A DNA stretch of 30,901 bases, from positions 1 to 30,901 of the forward strand of contig JAJYEK010000035.1 in assembly GCA_021785795.1 (NCBI GenBank), read 5' to 3'. The stretch comes from Pseudomonadota bacterium (GTDB taxonomy: Bacteria; Pseudomonadota; Gammaproteobacteria; Acidiferrobacterales; UBA6901). The notes below the pieces were generated by a model, which saw nothing but the letters and a program-made list of their open reading frames with translations, was not told where the DNA came from and made no database searches. Both the position numbers and the translations under genes were made by a program. Shown here in pieces: positions 24,573 through 30,901 of the stretch (position 1 is the first letter of the stretch; each line of letters opens with the position of its first letter).

Positions 24573-25712
24573 TCAGAGCAGTCCGCGCACGCTGGTCCAG
24601 TACATCTGGTTGTAGGCTACCTTGAACCAGTGGATGGATTTGGATGGTGGCTTCAGGTCCGGCAGGTTCACGTAGTCAAAGGCGTTGTAGGTGGCGCGAT
24701 CGAAGCCCGCCTCGATGAAGCAATACACCTTGCCGTCGTATTCGCGCACCGGATTGCTGGCGCCGGTCTTGATCCGGGAGACGATGTTCGCGGACAGCAC
24801 CTCTGACTCGAAATGGGCCGCCGATCCGGTCTTGCTCACGGGGATGTTGGTGGCATCGCCGATCACGTAAACATTGTCCCGTCCGTTCATCGTGAGCTTG
24901 AAGCGGTCGGTAGGGATCCAGCCGCCCTGGGTCAGTTGGTTCTGTTCTACGACCTCCATGCCGCGGTGAGGGGGTACCGCAATCAGAAGGTCGTATTTGA
25001 CCTCGGTTCCTTCCTCGCTGTAGACGATTTTGTTGACCGGATCGACCGATTTCAGGTTGAACAGGGTCTCATACTCGATGCCGGCCTTGTCGAATTCAGG
25101 TTTTGCCCAGCGGGCGACATTGGCGGTGGCGTGGACACGGTTGGTCGGATACTGATAGCGCAGCGTGACTTTGTCGCGAATGCCGCGCGACTTGAAGAAG
25201 TCGTGCAGCATGAACATCGCCTCCACCGGCGCCACGGGACACTTGTGCGGAATCGATACCACCATAGCGACCGTGCCACCCTGGAACTCCATGAGGCGCT
25301 TGTGCAGACGCACTGCGCTCTCCTCGGTGTAGAAAGTCTCCGCTCCTTCGCTCAGACCGGGAACCTCCTCGGGAACGATGCGCGACCCGGTGGCAATGAC
25401 GAGGATATCGTAGGAATAGCTCCGGCCGCTCTTTGTCACCACCTGGTTTTGGTCGAGCTGGAATTTCTCGACCGGGTCCACACGAAAATCGACCTCGGGC
25501 TCGAGCAGGCTTGCCTCATCCCGGTAGAGCTGATCCGGTGTCATCTGCCCGAACGCGACATAAAGCAGACCGGGCTGGTACATGTGCCGGTCGGATGCCG
25601 AGAGCAGGGTAAGCTCGATCTTGCCGGAGCGGATCTCGCTGCCCAGTCTGCGAGCCAGGTTGTTGGCGAGTATCGTGCCACCTGTGCCGCCGCCGACGAT
25701 TAAGATTTTCAT
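24573..25712 (-). CDS. sqr: Sulfide:quinone oxidoreductase-like flavoprotein
   Basis: 379 residues. FAD-binding Rossmann motif GGGTGGT (7-13), second dinucleotide-fold region ILVIATGSRIVPEEVPG, and VYVIGDATNIPVSKTGSAAH, which closes the FAD site in the Sqr/flavocytochrome c family. Only two cysteines are present: C158 in HKCPVAPVEA and C331 in YCFIEAGF. These sit where Sqr enzymes carry the redox-active pair that takes sulfide and builds a polysulfide. The amphipathic C-terminus (IHWFKVAYNQMYWTSVRGLL) could bind the membrane. The enzyme would oxidise sulfide to sulfane sulfur and reduce quinone. The ATG has AGGAG seven bases upstream. It lies between TusA and DUF1641, so the sulfur it makes can pass to the carriers. 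The exact Sqr type is not certain. Confidence 0.88.
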   Translation of the reverse strand: MKILIVGGGTGGTILANNLARRLGSEIRSGKIELTLLSASDRHMYQPGLLYVAFGQMTPDQLYRDEASLLEPEVDFRVDPVEKFQLDQNQVVTKSGRSYSYDILVIATGSRIVPEEVPGLSEGAETFYTEESAVRLHKRLMEFQGGTVAMVVSIPHKCPVAPVEAMFMLHDFFKSRGIRDKVTLRYQYPTNRVHATANVARWAKPEFDKAGIEYETLFNLKSVDPVNKIVYSEEGTEVKYDLLIAVPPHRGMEVVEQNQLTQGGWIPTDRFKLTMNGRDNVYVIGDATNIPVSKTGSAAHFESEVLSANIVSRIKTGASNPVREYDGKVYCFIEAGFDRATYNAFDYVNLPDLKPPSKSIHWFKVAYNQMYWTSVRGLL

Positions 25713-25777
25713 TGCATTCTCCTATCCAGAATTAACTCACAGCATGTTCTGCCTGACGCACGGGCCGGCGCCATTCG

Positions 25778-26008
25778 TCATTTGGTCTTGCGTACCTTGA
25801 TGTGCCAGATCCCGTCAATCTTCTCGTTGCTGACAACTTCGTGACCGACCTTGTGGATCCATTCCGGAACGTCGGCTGCAGAACCCTCGTCTGTGGACAG
25901 CAGTTCGAGCGTATCGCCGACGCTGGCCTGCTTCATGTACGTAATGAGTTCCATGAGTGGTCCCGGGCAAAAAGTGTTGCAGGCGTCGATAACCTTGTTT
26001 TCAGCCAT
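25778..26008 (-). CDS. tusA: TusA-family sulfur carrier protein
   Basis: 76 residues. The TusA signature CPGPLMEL is present with the sulfur-carrying Cys at position 14, plus a second Cys at 10 (VIDACNTFCPGP). The beta-alpha-beta fold of TusA/SirA is evident (GDTLELLSTDEGSAADVPEW and then IWHIKVRK). In sulfur oxidisers TusA carries persulfide between rhodanese, DsrE-type proteins and the Dsr or heterodisulfide-reductase-like systems. The ATG at 26008 has GAGGA seven bases upstream; a TTG at 26029 lacks one. It is 46 bases downstream of the DsrE-like gene and 65 bases upstream of sqr, in an apparent DsrE-TusA-Sqr-DUF1641 operon. Handling of sulfane sulfur from Sqr is the likely role here rather than tRNA thiolation. 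Confidence 0.9.
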   Translation of the reverse strand: MAENKVIDACNTFCPGPLMELITYMKQASVGDTLELLSTDEGSAADVPEWIHKVGHEVVSNEKIDGIWHIKVRKTK

Positions 26009-26054
26009 TCTGATTTCCTCTTGTATCAATTGCAGTTCAATTCCGGGGACCTGT

Positions 26055-26444
26055 TCAAAACGTCAGCAGCTGACCGCCCTCGGCATCGCCGAGGAAGCGG
26101 GTAAGTCCGGTGGGCGGACCCAGTTCCGGGTCGAGATCGTCCTTTGTGACCTTCATTAGATCCAGCGCCATGGAGCAGGGCAGCAGCGAGGCATCCCCGA
26201 GTTCTGCGGCCTGCTGAAACAGCTGCTTAAAGGGCGGCACGCCCTGCTGTCGCAGGAGGTCGCCAAATTCACCCTCGGACGGGGCATTCGCAACATGGCC
26301 CTTTACGAAGTGCGGCAGCGCATTCATGGACAGAAACACCGAAACCTGGCCGCCGGTCGCCGCGGCCACCGAAGCAAACATCGCTGCCATCTGAAGCTTT
26401 TCGCGTGTCCCGGACACGCACACAATGCTGATTTTGTTCGACAT
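26055..26444 (-). CDS. DsrE-family sulfur transfer protein
   Basis: 129 residues in the DsrE/DsrF-like fold. The opening KISIVCVSGTREKLQMAAMFASVAAATGGQ and the later LLPCSMALDLMKVTKDDL are like the DsrE2/peroxiredoxin-like proteins found beside TusA in sulfur oxidisers. Two cysteines are visible, C9 and C90; the latter, in PCSMALDLM, aligns with the position that carries persulfide in that group. It lacks the extra transmembrane segments of full DsrE2A proteins, so it is probably soluble. The ATG follows AAGGG. It is the first gene of the operon with tusA, sqr and DUF1641, and is separated from the thiocyanate hydrolase genes by 378 bases with a strong hairpin. It probably exchanges sulfur with TusA. 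Confidence 0.85.
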   Translation of the reverse strand: MSNKISIVCVSGTREKLQMAAMFASVAAATGGQVSVFLSMNALPHFVKGHVANAPSEGEFGDLLRQQGVPPFKQLFQQAAELGDASLLPCSMALDLMKVTKDDLDPELGPPTGLTRFLGDAEGGQLLTF

Positions 26445-26822
26445 GCCCTTGATATCTCACTCTCTGCTGGCAAATTGACCATCTGGTCCGGCTGGTGGCC
26501 GGCCCCGCCACGGCGGGCGGCCGGCACACCGATCCACGTTGGAAGTTCCTGGCGAATCCTGAACGCCCGGCTGCGCGACGCACGCCGCCGCGAGTACCGG
26601 CGACGCGCTGGCTGTGGCCGGTATCCGGGCGGCAGTGCTGGTTAGGGCGCTGCCTCAATCCAAATACCGTCTTGTTCCCGATTGCGCACTCATCCGGTGC
26701 GGCCGGACGGCGACCGCCCGAGACCGCGCGGAATTTGGGGCACAACACGGAATGCGAGACATCTTCCGGTGTCATCGCCATGACCGGACGGTTCGCAGCT
26801 TCCGAACCGTCCGGTCTACCGC
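26445..26822. other. Intergenic region between thiocyanate and sulfur operons
   Basis: 378 bases. It starts, on the side of the P15K-like gene, with a 13-bp hairpin (26783-26815). The rest is GC-rich and should hold the promoter of the dsrE operon, but no clear -35/-10 pair is visible, nor any gene with a recognisable product. Confidence 0.45.
26783..26815 (-). terminator. 13-bp hairpin after the thiocyanate hydrolase operon
   Basis: A perfect 13-bp stem (ACCGGACGGTTCG at 26783-26795 pairing with 26803-26815) and a 7-base loop lie 7 bases past the stop codon of the P15K-like gene. This is the strongest hairpin seen in the window. No T-tract follows, so it may be a terminator or a 3'-end stabiliser of the scn transcript. 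Confidence 0.6.
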
Positions 26823-27248
26823 TCAAGCATCTTTCAGGCGGTGCCCGACCTTCTCAATCTGGCGGGCCAGTTCCTGCTCATTGATCAGCCCATGCCTGAT
26901 CATGGAATGCGCCAGGGCCAGCAGGGTCCGCTCGGGAAAAGGGACATCCGCATATAGCGTTGCGGAAAGGTCATCCTCTTCGGTGCGGCGCTCAAGCAAG
27001 GGCAAGGCGCATGATCCGGGCACTACCTGCTCGTGAGGCAGGACATTGGAACTGGCAGCGAGAATGTCGCAGGTGGCATCCATCGTCACCTTCCAGGGGG
27101 GGTCGGGATTGGTCACGCCGTACTGCGCCGCCAAATCTTCCCAAACCCGCCCGTGGTTGCGGACCTCTTCCAGCAGCGGAATCGGTGCCACTTCCGCCGG
27201 TGATTCCGTGTTTCCGGAACCGAAACCGCTCCTTTCTGATATGGCCAT
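26823..27248 (-). CDS. Thiocyanate hydrolase activator, P15K-like (cobalt insertion)
   Basis: 141 residues. The region IPLLEEVRNHGRVWEDLAAQYG and the later LPLLERRTEEDDLSATLYAD and FPERTLLALAHSMIRHGLI fit the small proteins encoded right after scnC. They are related to nitrile hydratase beta N-terminal/accessory proteins. In Thiobacillus thioparus the downstream product P15K helps insert cobalt into the gamma subunit. The open frame extends back to 27344 and would overlap scnC, but the ATG at 27248 has a perfect GGAGG at proper spacing, leaving a 25-base gap, so I start it there. It is the last gene of the scn operon. The assignment rests on position and resemblance remembered for the family. 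Confidence 0.8.
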   Translation of the reverse strand: MAISERSGFGSGNTESPAEVAPIPLLEEVRNHGRVWEDLAAQYGVTNPDPPWKVTMDATCDILAASSNVLPHEQVVPGSCALPLLERRTEEDDLSATLYADVPFPERTLLALAHSMIRHGLINEQELARQIEKVGHRLKDA

Positions 27249-27273
27249 GGCTCCTCCGTTGAAAATGACCGTA

Positions 27274-27996
27274 TTAATGTCCGTGTCCGTGCTGAACCGG
27301 ATGAACCGCCTTATGTACGGGACGCTTGGCGTTGGAGGTGACACCGGGCTTCGGTACCGCCACGCCGATCAGGCAATCGCGCGTCACGATTTCGGTCAGC
27401 TGATCCTCGGTCCAGCCTTCGGTGCCCGACGGGCGCACGGGCAGGACGATATAGCGGGTCTTCTGGTTCGAATCGGCAACCCGGATCTGCACCTCCGGAG
27501 GCAGCTGTAGACCAAACTCCGCGAGCACCTGGCGCGGCCAGCGTACGAGGCGCCGGCGATAATTCGGTGTCCGGTACCACTCGGGCGACTGGCCGAGAAT
27601 CGGCCGGGGATAGCACGAGCACAGTGTGCACACCACAACGTGTTTCAACGTCGGCGTGTCCTCGAGAACACGCAGGTTGCAGTAGTCGCTCGGTGTCCCG
27701 AATTTGGTCGGGGGACTGTTGATCCAGTCGACGCCGACCGCCTTGCTGGCCTCGACCCCGTCGGTCACGGCAAGCTTCTTGTACGCGGGGTCGAGCCATG
27801 CCTTGGCAACCAGGCGCGCCGCGGGTGTCGGGCCGAGGGTATGGACATACTCGGTCCAGATCCGGTGATCCTCGGCGGAAAACAGACCCTTCTCGATGGC
27901 AAGTTCCCGGACAGCCATCTCGAGAATCTCGAAATCGCTTATCTCGTCCACCATCGGTGCTGGCTTGTGCTCATGTTCGTGGTCATGCTCTGACAT
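27274..27996 (-). CDS. scnC: Thiocyanate hydrolase gamma subunit (catalytic, Co-binding)
   Basis: 240 residues, homologous to nitrile hydratase alpha subunits. The metal-binding claw is VCTLCSCYPRP with C123, C126 and C128. In T. thioparus the equivalent cysteines bind low-spin Co(III), two of them oxidised to sulfinate and sulfenate. The Thr in CTLC is the cobalt-type signature (Ser in iron types). Flanking stretches (ILGQSPEWYRTPNYRRRLVR, EVQIRVADSNQKTRYIV, EIVTRDCLIGVAVPKPG) fit thiocyanate hydrolase rather than nitrile hydratase. The enzyme converts SCN- and water to carbonyl sulfide and ammonia. Two ATGs occur at 28002 and 27996; GGAGG is only 3 bases from the first but 9 from the second, so I use 27996. 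The N-terminus is His-rich (SEHDHEHEH). It is 38 bases after scnA. Confidence 0.96.
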   Translation of the reverse strand: MSEHDHEHEHKPAPMVDEISDFEILEMAVRELAIEKGLFSAEDHRIWTEYVHTLGPTPAARLVAKAWLDPAYKKLAVTDGVEASKAVGVDWINSPPTKFGTPSDYCNLRVLEDTPTLKHVVVCTLCSCYPRPILGQSPEWYRTPNYRRRLVRWPRQVLAEFGLQLPPEVQIRVADSNQKTRYIVLPVRPSGTEGWTEDQLTEIVTRDCLIGVAVPKPGVTSNAKRPVHKAVHPVQHGHGH

Positions 27997-28034
27997 CTGC
28001 ATTTTCCTCCTGTCGAATGTATCTGCTGTTGCTG

Positions 28035-28406
28035 CTAAGCCTTCTCAAGCCAGCGCTCTGACAACTCTGTTTCCAGAGTGTCGTTGGCATACGTCTCGCT
28101 GAATTCCGGCCAAAGCTCCTGCTGCTTGAAGACAATGCTGTAAAACCATTCCGGGGCGTCGGTGTTGTCCCACGCCTCGTCCTCGGCGGCGGGGCTCTCG
28201 TAGACGAGTTTGGTTACCCTGCCGACCGCACCGCGGGTGTAGACCTGGCAGCGGGTGTAAAATATGTCCGGCAGATCCTTGACCCGCACGAAGTCGCCTT
28301 CTTTGAACTTGGGTTTGCCGGCTTTCCCCTTGAAGCACTGGGGATCGCCGACGCCAGTCGCGATTGAAGCGTGATGGGATCTATCGTGCTGATGCTTTTT
28401 GCTCAT
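28035..28406 (-). CDS. scnA: Thiocyanate hydrolase alpha subunit
   Basis: 123 residues, close to the 126 of T. thioparus ScnA. It resembles the C-terminal half of nitrile hydratase beta subunits: FKEGDFVRVKDLPDIFYTRC, then YTRGAVGRVTKL, and EWFYSIVFKQQELWPE. This is the SH3-like barrel that packs against the catalytic subunit. The N-terminus is His-rich (KKHQHDRSHH). The ATG at 28406 overlaps the end of scnB by 26 bases and has only a weak ribosome site of its own, indicating translational coupling and so a fixed subunit ratio. Together with ScnB it makes up what is one beta chain in nitrile hydratase. No catalytic residues of its own. Confidence 0.95.
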   Translation of the reverse strand: MSKKHQHDRSHHASIATGVGDPQCFKGKAGKPKFKEGDFVRVKDLPDIFYTRCQVYTRGAVGRVTKLVYESPAAEDEAWDNTDAPEWFYSIVFKQQELWPEFSETYANDTLETELSERWLEKA

Positions 28407-28830
28407 GGCGCTTTTTCACCTCATCGATCTTGTTCACCAGTTCAGTAAGCGTGACGTACTGCTTGTCGACCATGATCCGCGCGGCGGTCAAAAGCCACCG
28501 TCCGTAGTAGGGCATGCCGAGATATACCGTCTGGCCGACGTCGACGTTCTGGCGCCGGCGGCGTTCCTCGGCGTTCCACACGCCGCGCCAGGCCAGGCAC
28601 TCGCAGGTCGCAAAAGTGTTGAGCTCCCACTGCTCTTCTTCCTTCTCCTCGTAACGTATCGGGACGTCCGCCTCGCCGCCAATGTCATGCACAGACCGCG
28701 TGTAGGTGCGGTAGAGCGTGTGATCGATGGCATCGGGATACGGCGCGTGCGTCTGCTTGTGCAGAGCGGGCTGCACGTAACCGACAGACTGAAGATGTCG
28801 GAGCACCTCTTCTCTTGTAGACGATGACAT
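28381..28830 (-). CDS. scnB: Thiocyanate hydrolase beta subunit
   Basis: 149 residues (157 in T. thioparus ScnB). It corresponds to the N-terminal half of nitrile hydratase beta subunits, seen in the helical YTRSVHDIGGEADVP segment (the HDxGG motif of the beta family), the central WRGVWNAEERRRRQ, and YYGRWLLTAARIMVDKQYVT. It builds the alpha-beta-gamma heterotrimer that assembles into the dodecameric enzyme. It is the first gene of scnB-scnA-scnC, the same order as in T. thioparus. The ATG at 28830 has GAGGAG about 10 bases upstream. There is no divergent regulator gene and no recognisable promoter immediately upstream; the promoter must lie in the gene-poor stretch beyond 28831. Confidence 0.95.
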   Translation of the reverse strand: MSSSTREEVLRHLQSVGYVQPALHKQTHAPYPDAIDHTLYRTYTRSVHDIGGEADVPIRYEEKEEEQWELNTFATCECLAWRGVWNAEERRRRQNVDVGQTVYLGMPYYGRWLLTAARIMVDKQYVTLTELVNKIDEVKKRHEQKASAR

Positions 28831-30901
28831 AAGTGTTGGCTCCTCTGGGTGATTACTGAAAAATCACGCTTGCGCGTACTGCTTCATCAACGTTTAACAA
28901 AATCCCGCCGTCGCGAATGTTGATCACCGGCCGCCGGCGGGTTCCTGCACTTCCCGGTGCCCGCTGCCGAACACGAATGGACAGCTGCACCACGAGCCGA
29001 ATATGAACCAGTTCAATTTGATTCTCCAAGACCAATTTCCGATGGTCTCCATAGGGTTTCGCTATAAGTGGCGGCCCCGTTTTTTCAGTGCGGATCGCGG
29101 CCGAATTACCGGTGGTTATGCGGGTCTGGAAGAGCAAAGACGGCCAGATAACCGCACACAATCCGGGAAATTGCGATTGTCCGGGCGGGTGAGCACGGTC
29201 GATAGTGCCGGGCCGGCAGCAATGCTGCGAGCAATTCGGGTGGGGCGGGGCCGGCATGGCTGATACCGGCCGGTGCGGATTGGCTTGGGCACTGGATGGG
29301 ACACCGTATTCGTGTCCCTTTCCGATGCGCCGTTCCGAACCCAGGATCACCACCAGCCGGCCGGTGCCCTGGGACCGAATTCCCGGTCGTGGCGTGCCGG
29401 CCGCGCACAAGCGCCGCACGACCGGATCGGGAATAGACCGGAATGCAGGATCGTTCCGGAACAGGCCTTTTCCCGACGAGCAGGGCCTTCTCGCTCGGGC
29501 CTGACGCGCTGTTGCGGCAGGACGGGTCGAAATCGCATCGATCGATGTTCAGGCTGTGGAGTCCCGAAAGAAGGTGCGGCCCCGACATAATGGGCAGGTT
29601 TCGCACACGTGAACGCGGGTCGGGAGGCGCGTCTGCGCCCTGACCTTAAGTACCGTGAATCCGGCTCCATTCCGGATAATCGGTGCCAACCGGACACGGC
29701 GTTGGTGTGTGCGTTCAGGGAATACCGGACGACCATTGGGGGATTGATCTGGATTGCAGGAGGACAAAACGGCTTTCTTTGGCGGATATCATCACATTAG
29801 TACATCGTACCACGACCTATGACACTACCGAGCGACATACACTGACAATGACGATTGCGGTAATTCGCAAATTGTTGGTTTCAGGAAATCGGGAGGCAGA
29901 TACCATTCGCAATGATTGCCCTGGCCTTTTGAGAATCACGAAGCCTTGTATTCGAATGCTGGAGACAGATTGGGTGCAGGTCCCATTGAGGCGCCTGTTT
30001 TGATCGGCCGGGTTCCTGTCCAGGATGATTTTACACTCAGCCTATTGCACCGGCCTTGGAAAGGCGCATCTGGCCGACCGGGTCGGAAGACGCCGGCAAC
30101 AACGCCGCCACTGCGAATGTTTCGCCAATTCCTGTGCGTCCCTGCTGCGCATCCGCAGCGAAGCATGCTCGTCATTCGGATCGGCGCGCAGCGCAGCAGG
30201 GCTCCGTGCCGATCGGTAGCCATGCTGCGTTGAGTGTCGCGCTTCGATCGTACCGGCAAAGCGAAGTGGCGAGTCGATGGCCGAGCGCGATTTGTTAAGC
30301 AGCATCGCCGTGCATGCCAACGGGAATCACATCGCCGATGTGTAGGCATCAGACGCGTTCCGGGCGACTGATTGCAGAGCACGGCAGAGCATTCAGTGTC
30401 CGGCGTATCAATCGCAGGTTGCGCAAGACCTAGGCTGGAATGCACGCAGATAAGCAGCAGTTTGGTACGGGTATCGTTACGAAGGGCGGGCGCAAGAGCG
30501 CAACGTGTCCTAAGCGGGAAAAACGGGGCGCTGCAGAATATCCGGTCCGCCCGGCCGATGCTGCGACGATCCAATCTGGAATGACTCAAGACATCGGGAT
30601 ACCGTCGGCCCTGATCGTTTCTTAAAACAAGTCCACTTGTAGAAGCGATCCAATGTCTATCGCAGCGATCAAGCGTCCATCGTTGAATCAATTTGGCGCG
30701 GGCTTTTCAGTTTGCCAGTTTCGCTGACCGACAAAATGCGCATACGCATCGTGTTGGAGATGCGACCGGTGTTGGTGCGATGCGCTATCGAGTGTATGTC
30801 GCATCGCAGAGCGATAGGCATGTCTTATGGAGACGATAAGGACAAAGTCTTGGACCGTACCCGAGCGTCAATATATATAAATCGGGACAACAGATTCGAT
30901 C
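28831..30901. other. Gene-poor 2-kb stretch upstream of the thiocyanate operon
   Basis: No reading frame here gives a recognisable or composition-typical product; the longest (29936-30691, minus) is Arg/Cys/Ser-rich and looks like a chance frame. The first part must contain the scn promoter, but I find no firm -35/-10 pair. Base composition drops visibly in AT near 29760-29960 and again from about 30600 to the end (AATATATATAAAT near 30871), unlike the GC-rich left part. Nested inverted repeats occur at about 29379-29434. It could hold a decayed gene or the edge of an island; I see no transposase, tRNA or CRISPR. Confidence 0.4.
30776..30808. repeat. Inverted repeat near the window end
   Basis: TGCGATGCG (30776-30784) and CGCATCGCA (30800-30808) are perfect 9-base complements around a 15-base spacer, within an AT-richer, gene-free stretch. 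It may be an operator or the hairpin of an RNA; no gene nearby explains it. Confidence 0.35.

Noticed and set aside
23695..24615. 306-codon open frame on the plus strand
   Set aside because: It runs antisense through the DUF1641 gene, and its non-overlapping half is low-complexity Arg/Gly/Pro sequence.
27274..27996. Reading ScnC as nitrile hydratase alpha subunit
   Set aside because: The beta-type chain is split into two separate small genes in scnB-scnA order and the flanking residues match thiocyanate hydrolase, so nitrile hydratase is unlikely.
29936..30691. 251-codon open frame on the minus strand in the gene-poor end
   Set aside because: Arg/Cys/Ser-rich with no motif, no ribosome site and no similarity I recognise; probably a chance frame.
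1..30901. CRISPR array, tRNA, rRNA or insertion sequence
   Set aside because: No spaced direct repeats, no tRNA T-loop-like motif, no rRNA stretch and no transposase signature was seen on either strand.

Overview
The window is GC-rich DNA with strong GC third-position bias and long shadow frames. It most likely comes from a free-living, sulfur-oxidising proteobacterium. I infer Gammaproteobacteria from the overall gene style, but there is no rRNA or other taxonomic marker to settle it. The clearest physiological signature is a cobalt-type thiocyanate hydrolase operon (scnB-scnA-scnC plus a P15K-like activator) at 28830-26823, minus strand. A DsrE-TusA-Sqr-DUF1641 sulfur operon follows at 26444-24136. 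Together they suggest growth on, or detoxification of, thiocyanate: SCN- to carbonyl sulfide plus ammonia, then, after COS hydrolysis (enzyme not in this window), sulfide oxidation to the quinone pool and persulfide handling by sulfur carriers.

Layout. 1-3.5 kb (minus): a membrane-anchored ankyrin protein, a NUDIX hydrolase and a soluble CZB-type chemoreceptor. 3.97-5.43 kb (plus): a two-gene operon of an Asp-box beta-propeller and a MoaD/ThiS-like protein ending in Gly-Gly. 5.5-6.0 kb (minus): a b561-type cytochrome. 6.2-7.9 kb (minus): a PAS-GGDEF diguanylate cyclase followed by a cysteine-poor Fnr/Crp regulator. 8.1-12.5 kb (minus): a four-gene phosphorelay of CHASE3-PAS histidine kinase (its PAS carries the FixL haem-pocket residues), stand-alone receiver, REC-PAS-histidine kinase and FixJ-type regulator. 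13.2-14.0 kb (plus): two overlapping PilZ proteins. 14.3-15.9 kb (plus): a DrrAB-like ABC exporter preceded by an FNR-type box. 16.3-17.2 kb (plus): a secreted aromatic/proline-rich protein and a glycine-zipper lipoprotein. 17.4-23.3 kb (minus): a tightly overlapping GH15 glucoamylase/glucodextranase, GMC oxidoreductase, MFS transporter and SDR dehydrogenase operon. 24.1-28.8 kb (minus): the sulfur and thiocyanate genes. 28.8-30.9 kb: about 2 kb with no gene I can support, becoming AT-richer toward the end.

The first 16 kb is dominated by oxygen/redox and c-di-GMP signalling: a possible haem-PAS kinase, an Fnr-like regulator, one FNR box, one cyclase and two PilZ proteins. The right half is metabolic: alpha-glucan cleavage with sugar oxidation, and thiocyanate/sulfide oxidation. 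All functions are read from motifs in the sequence and remembered family features; no search was run.
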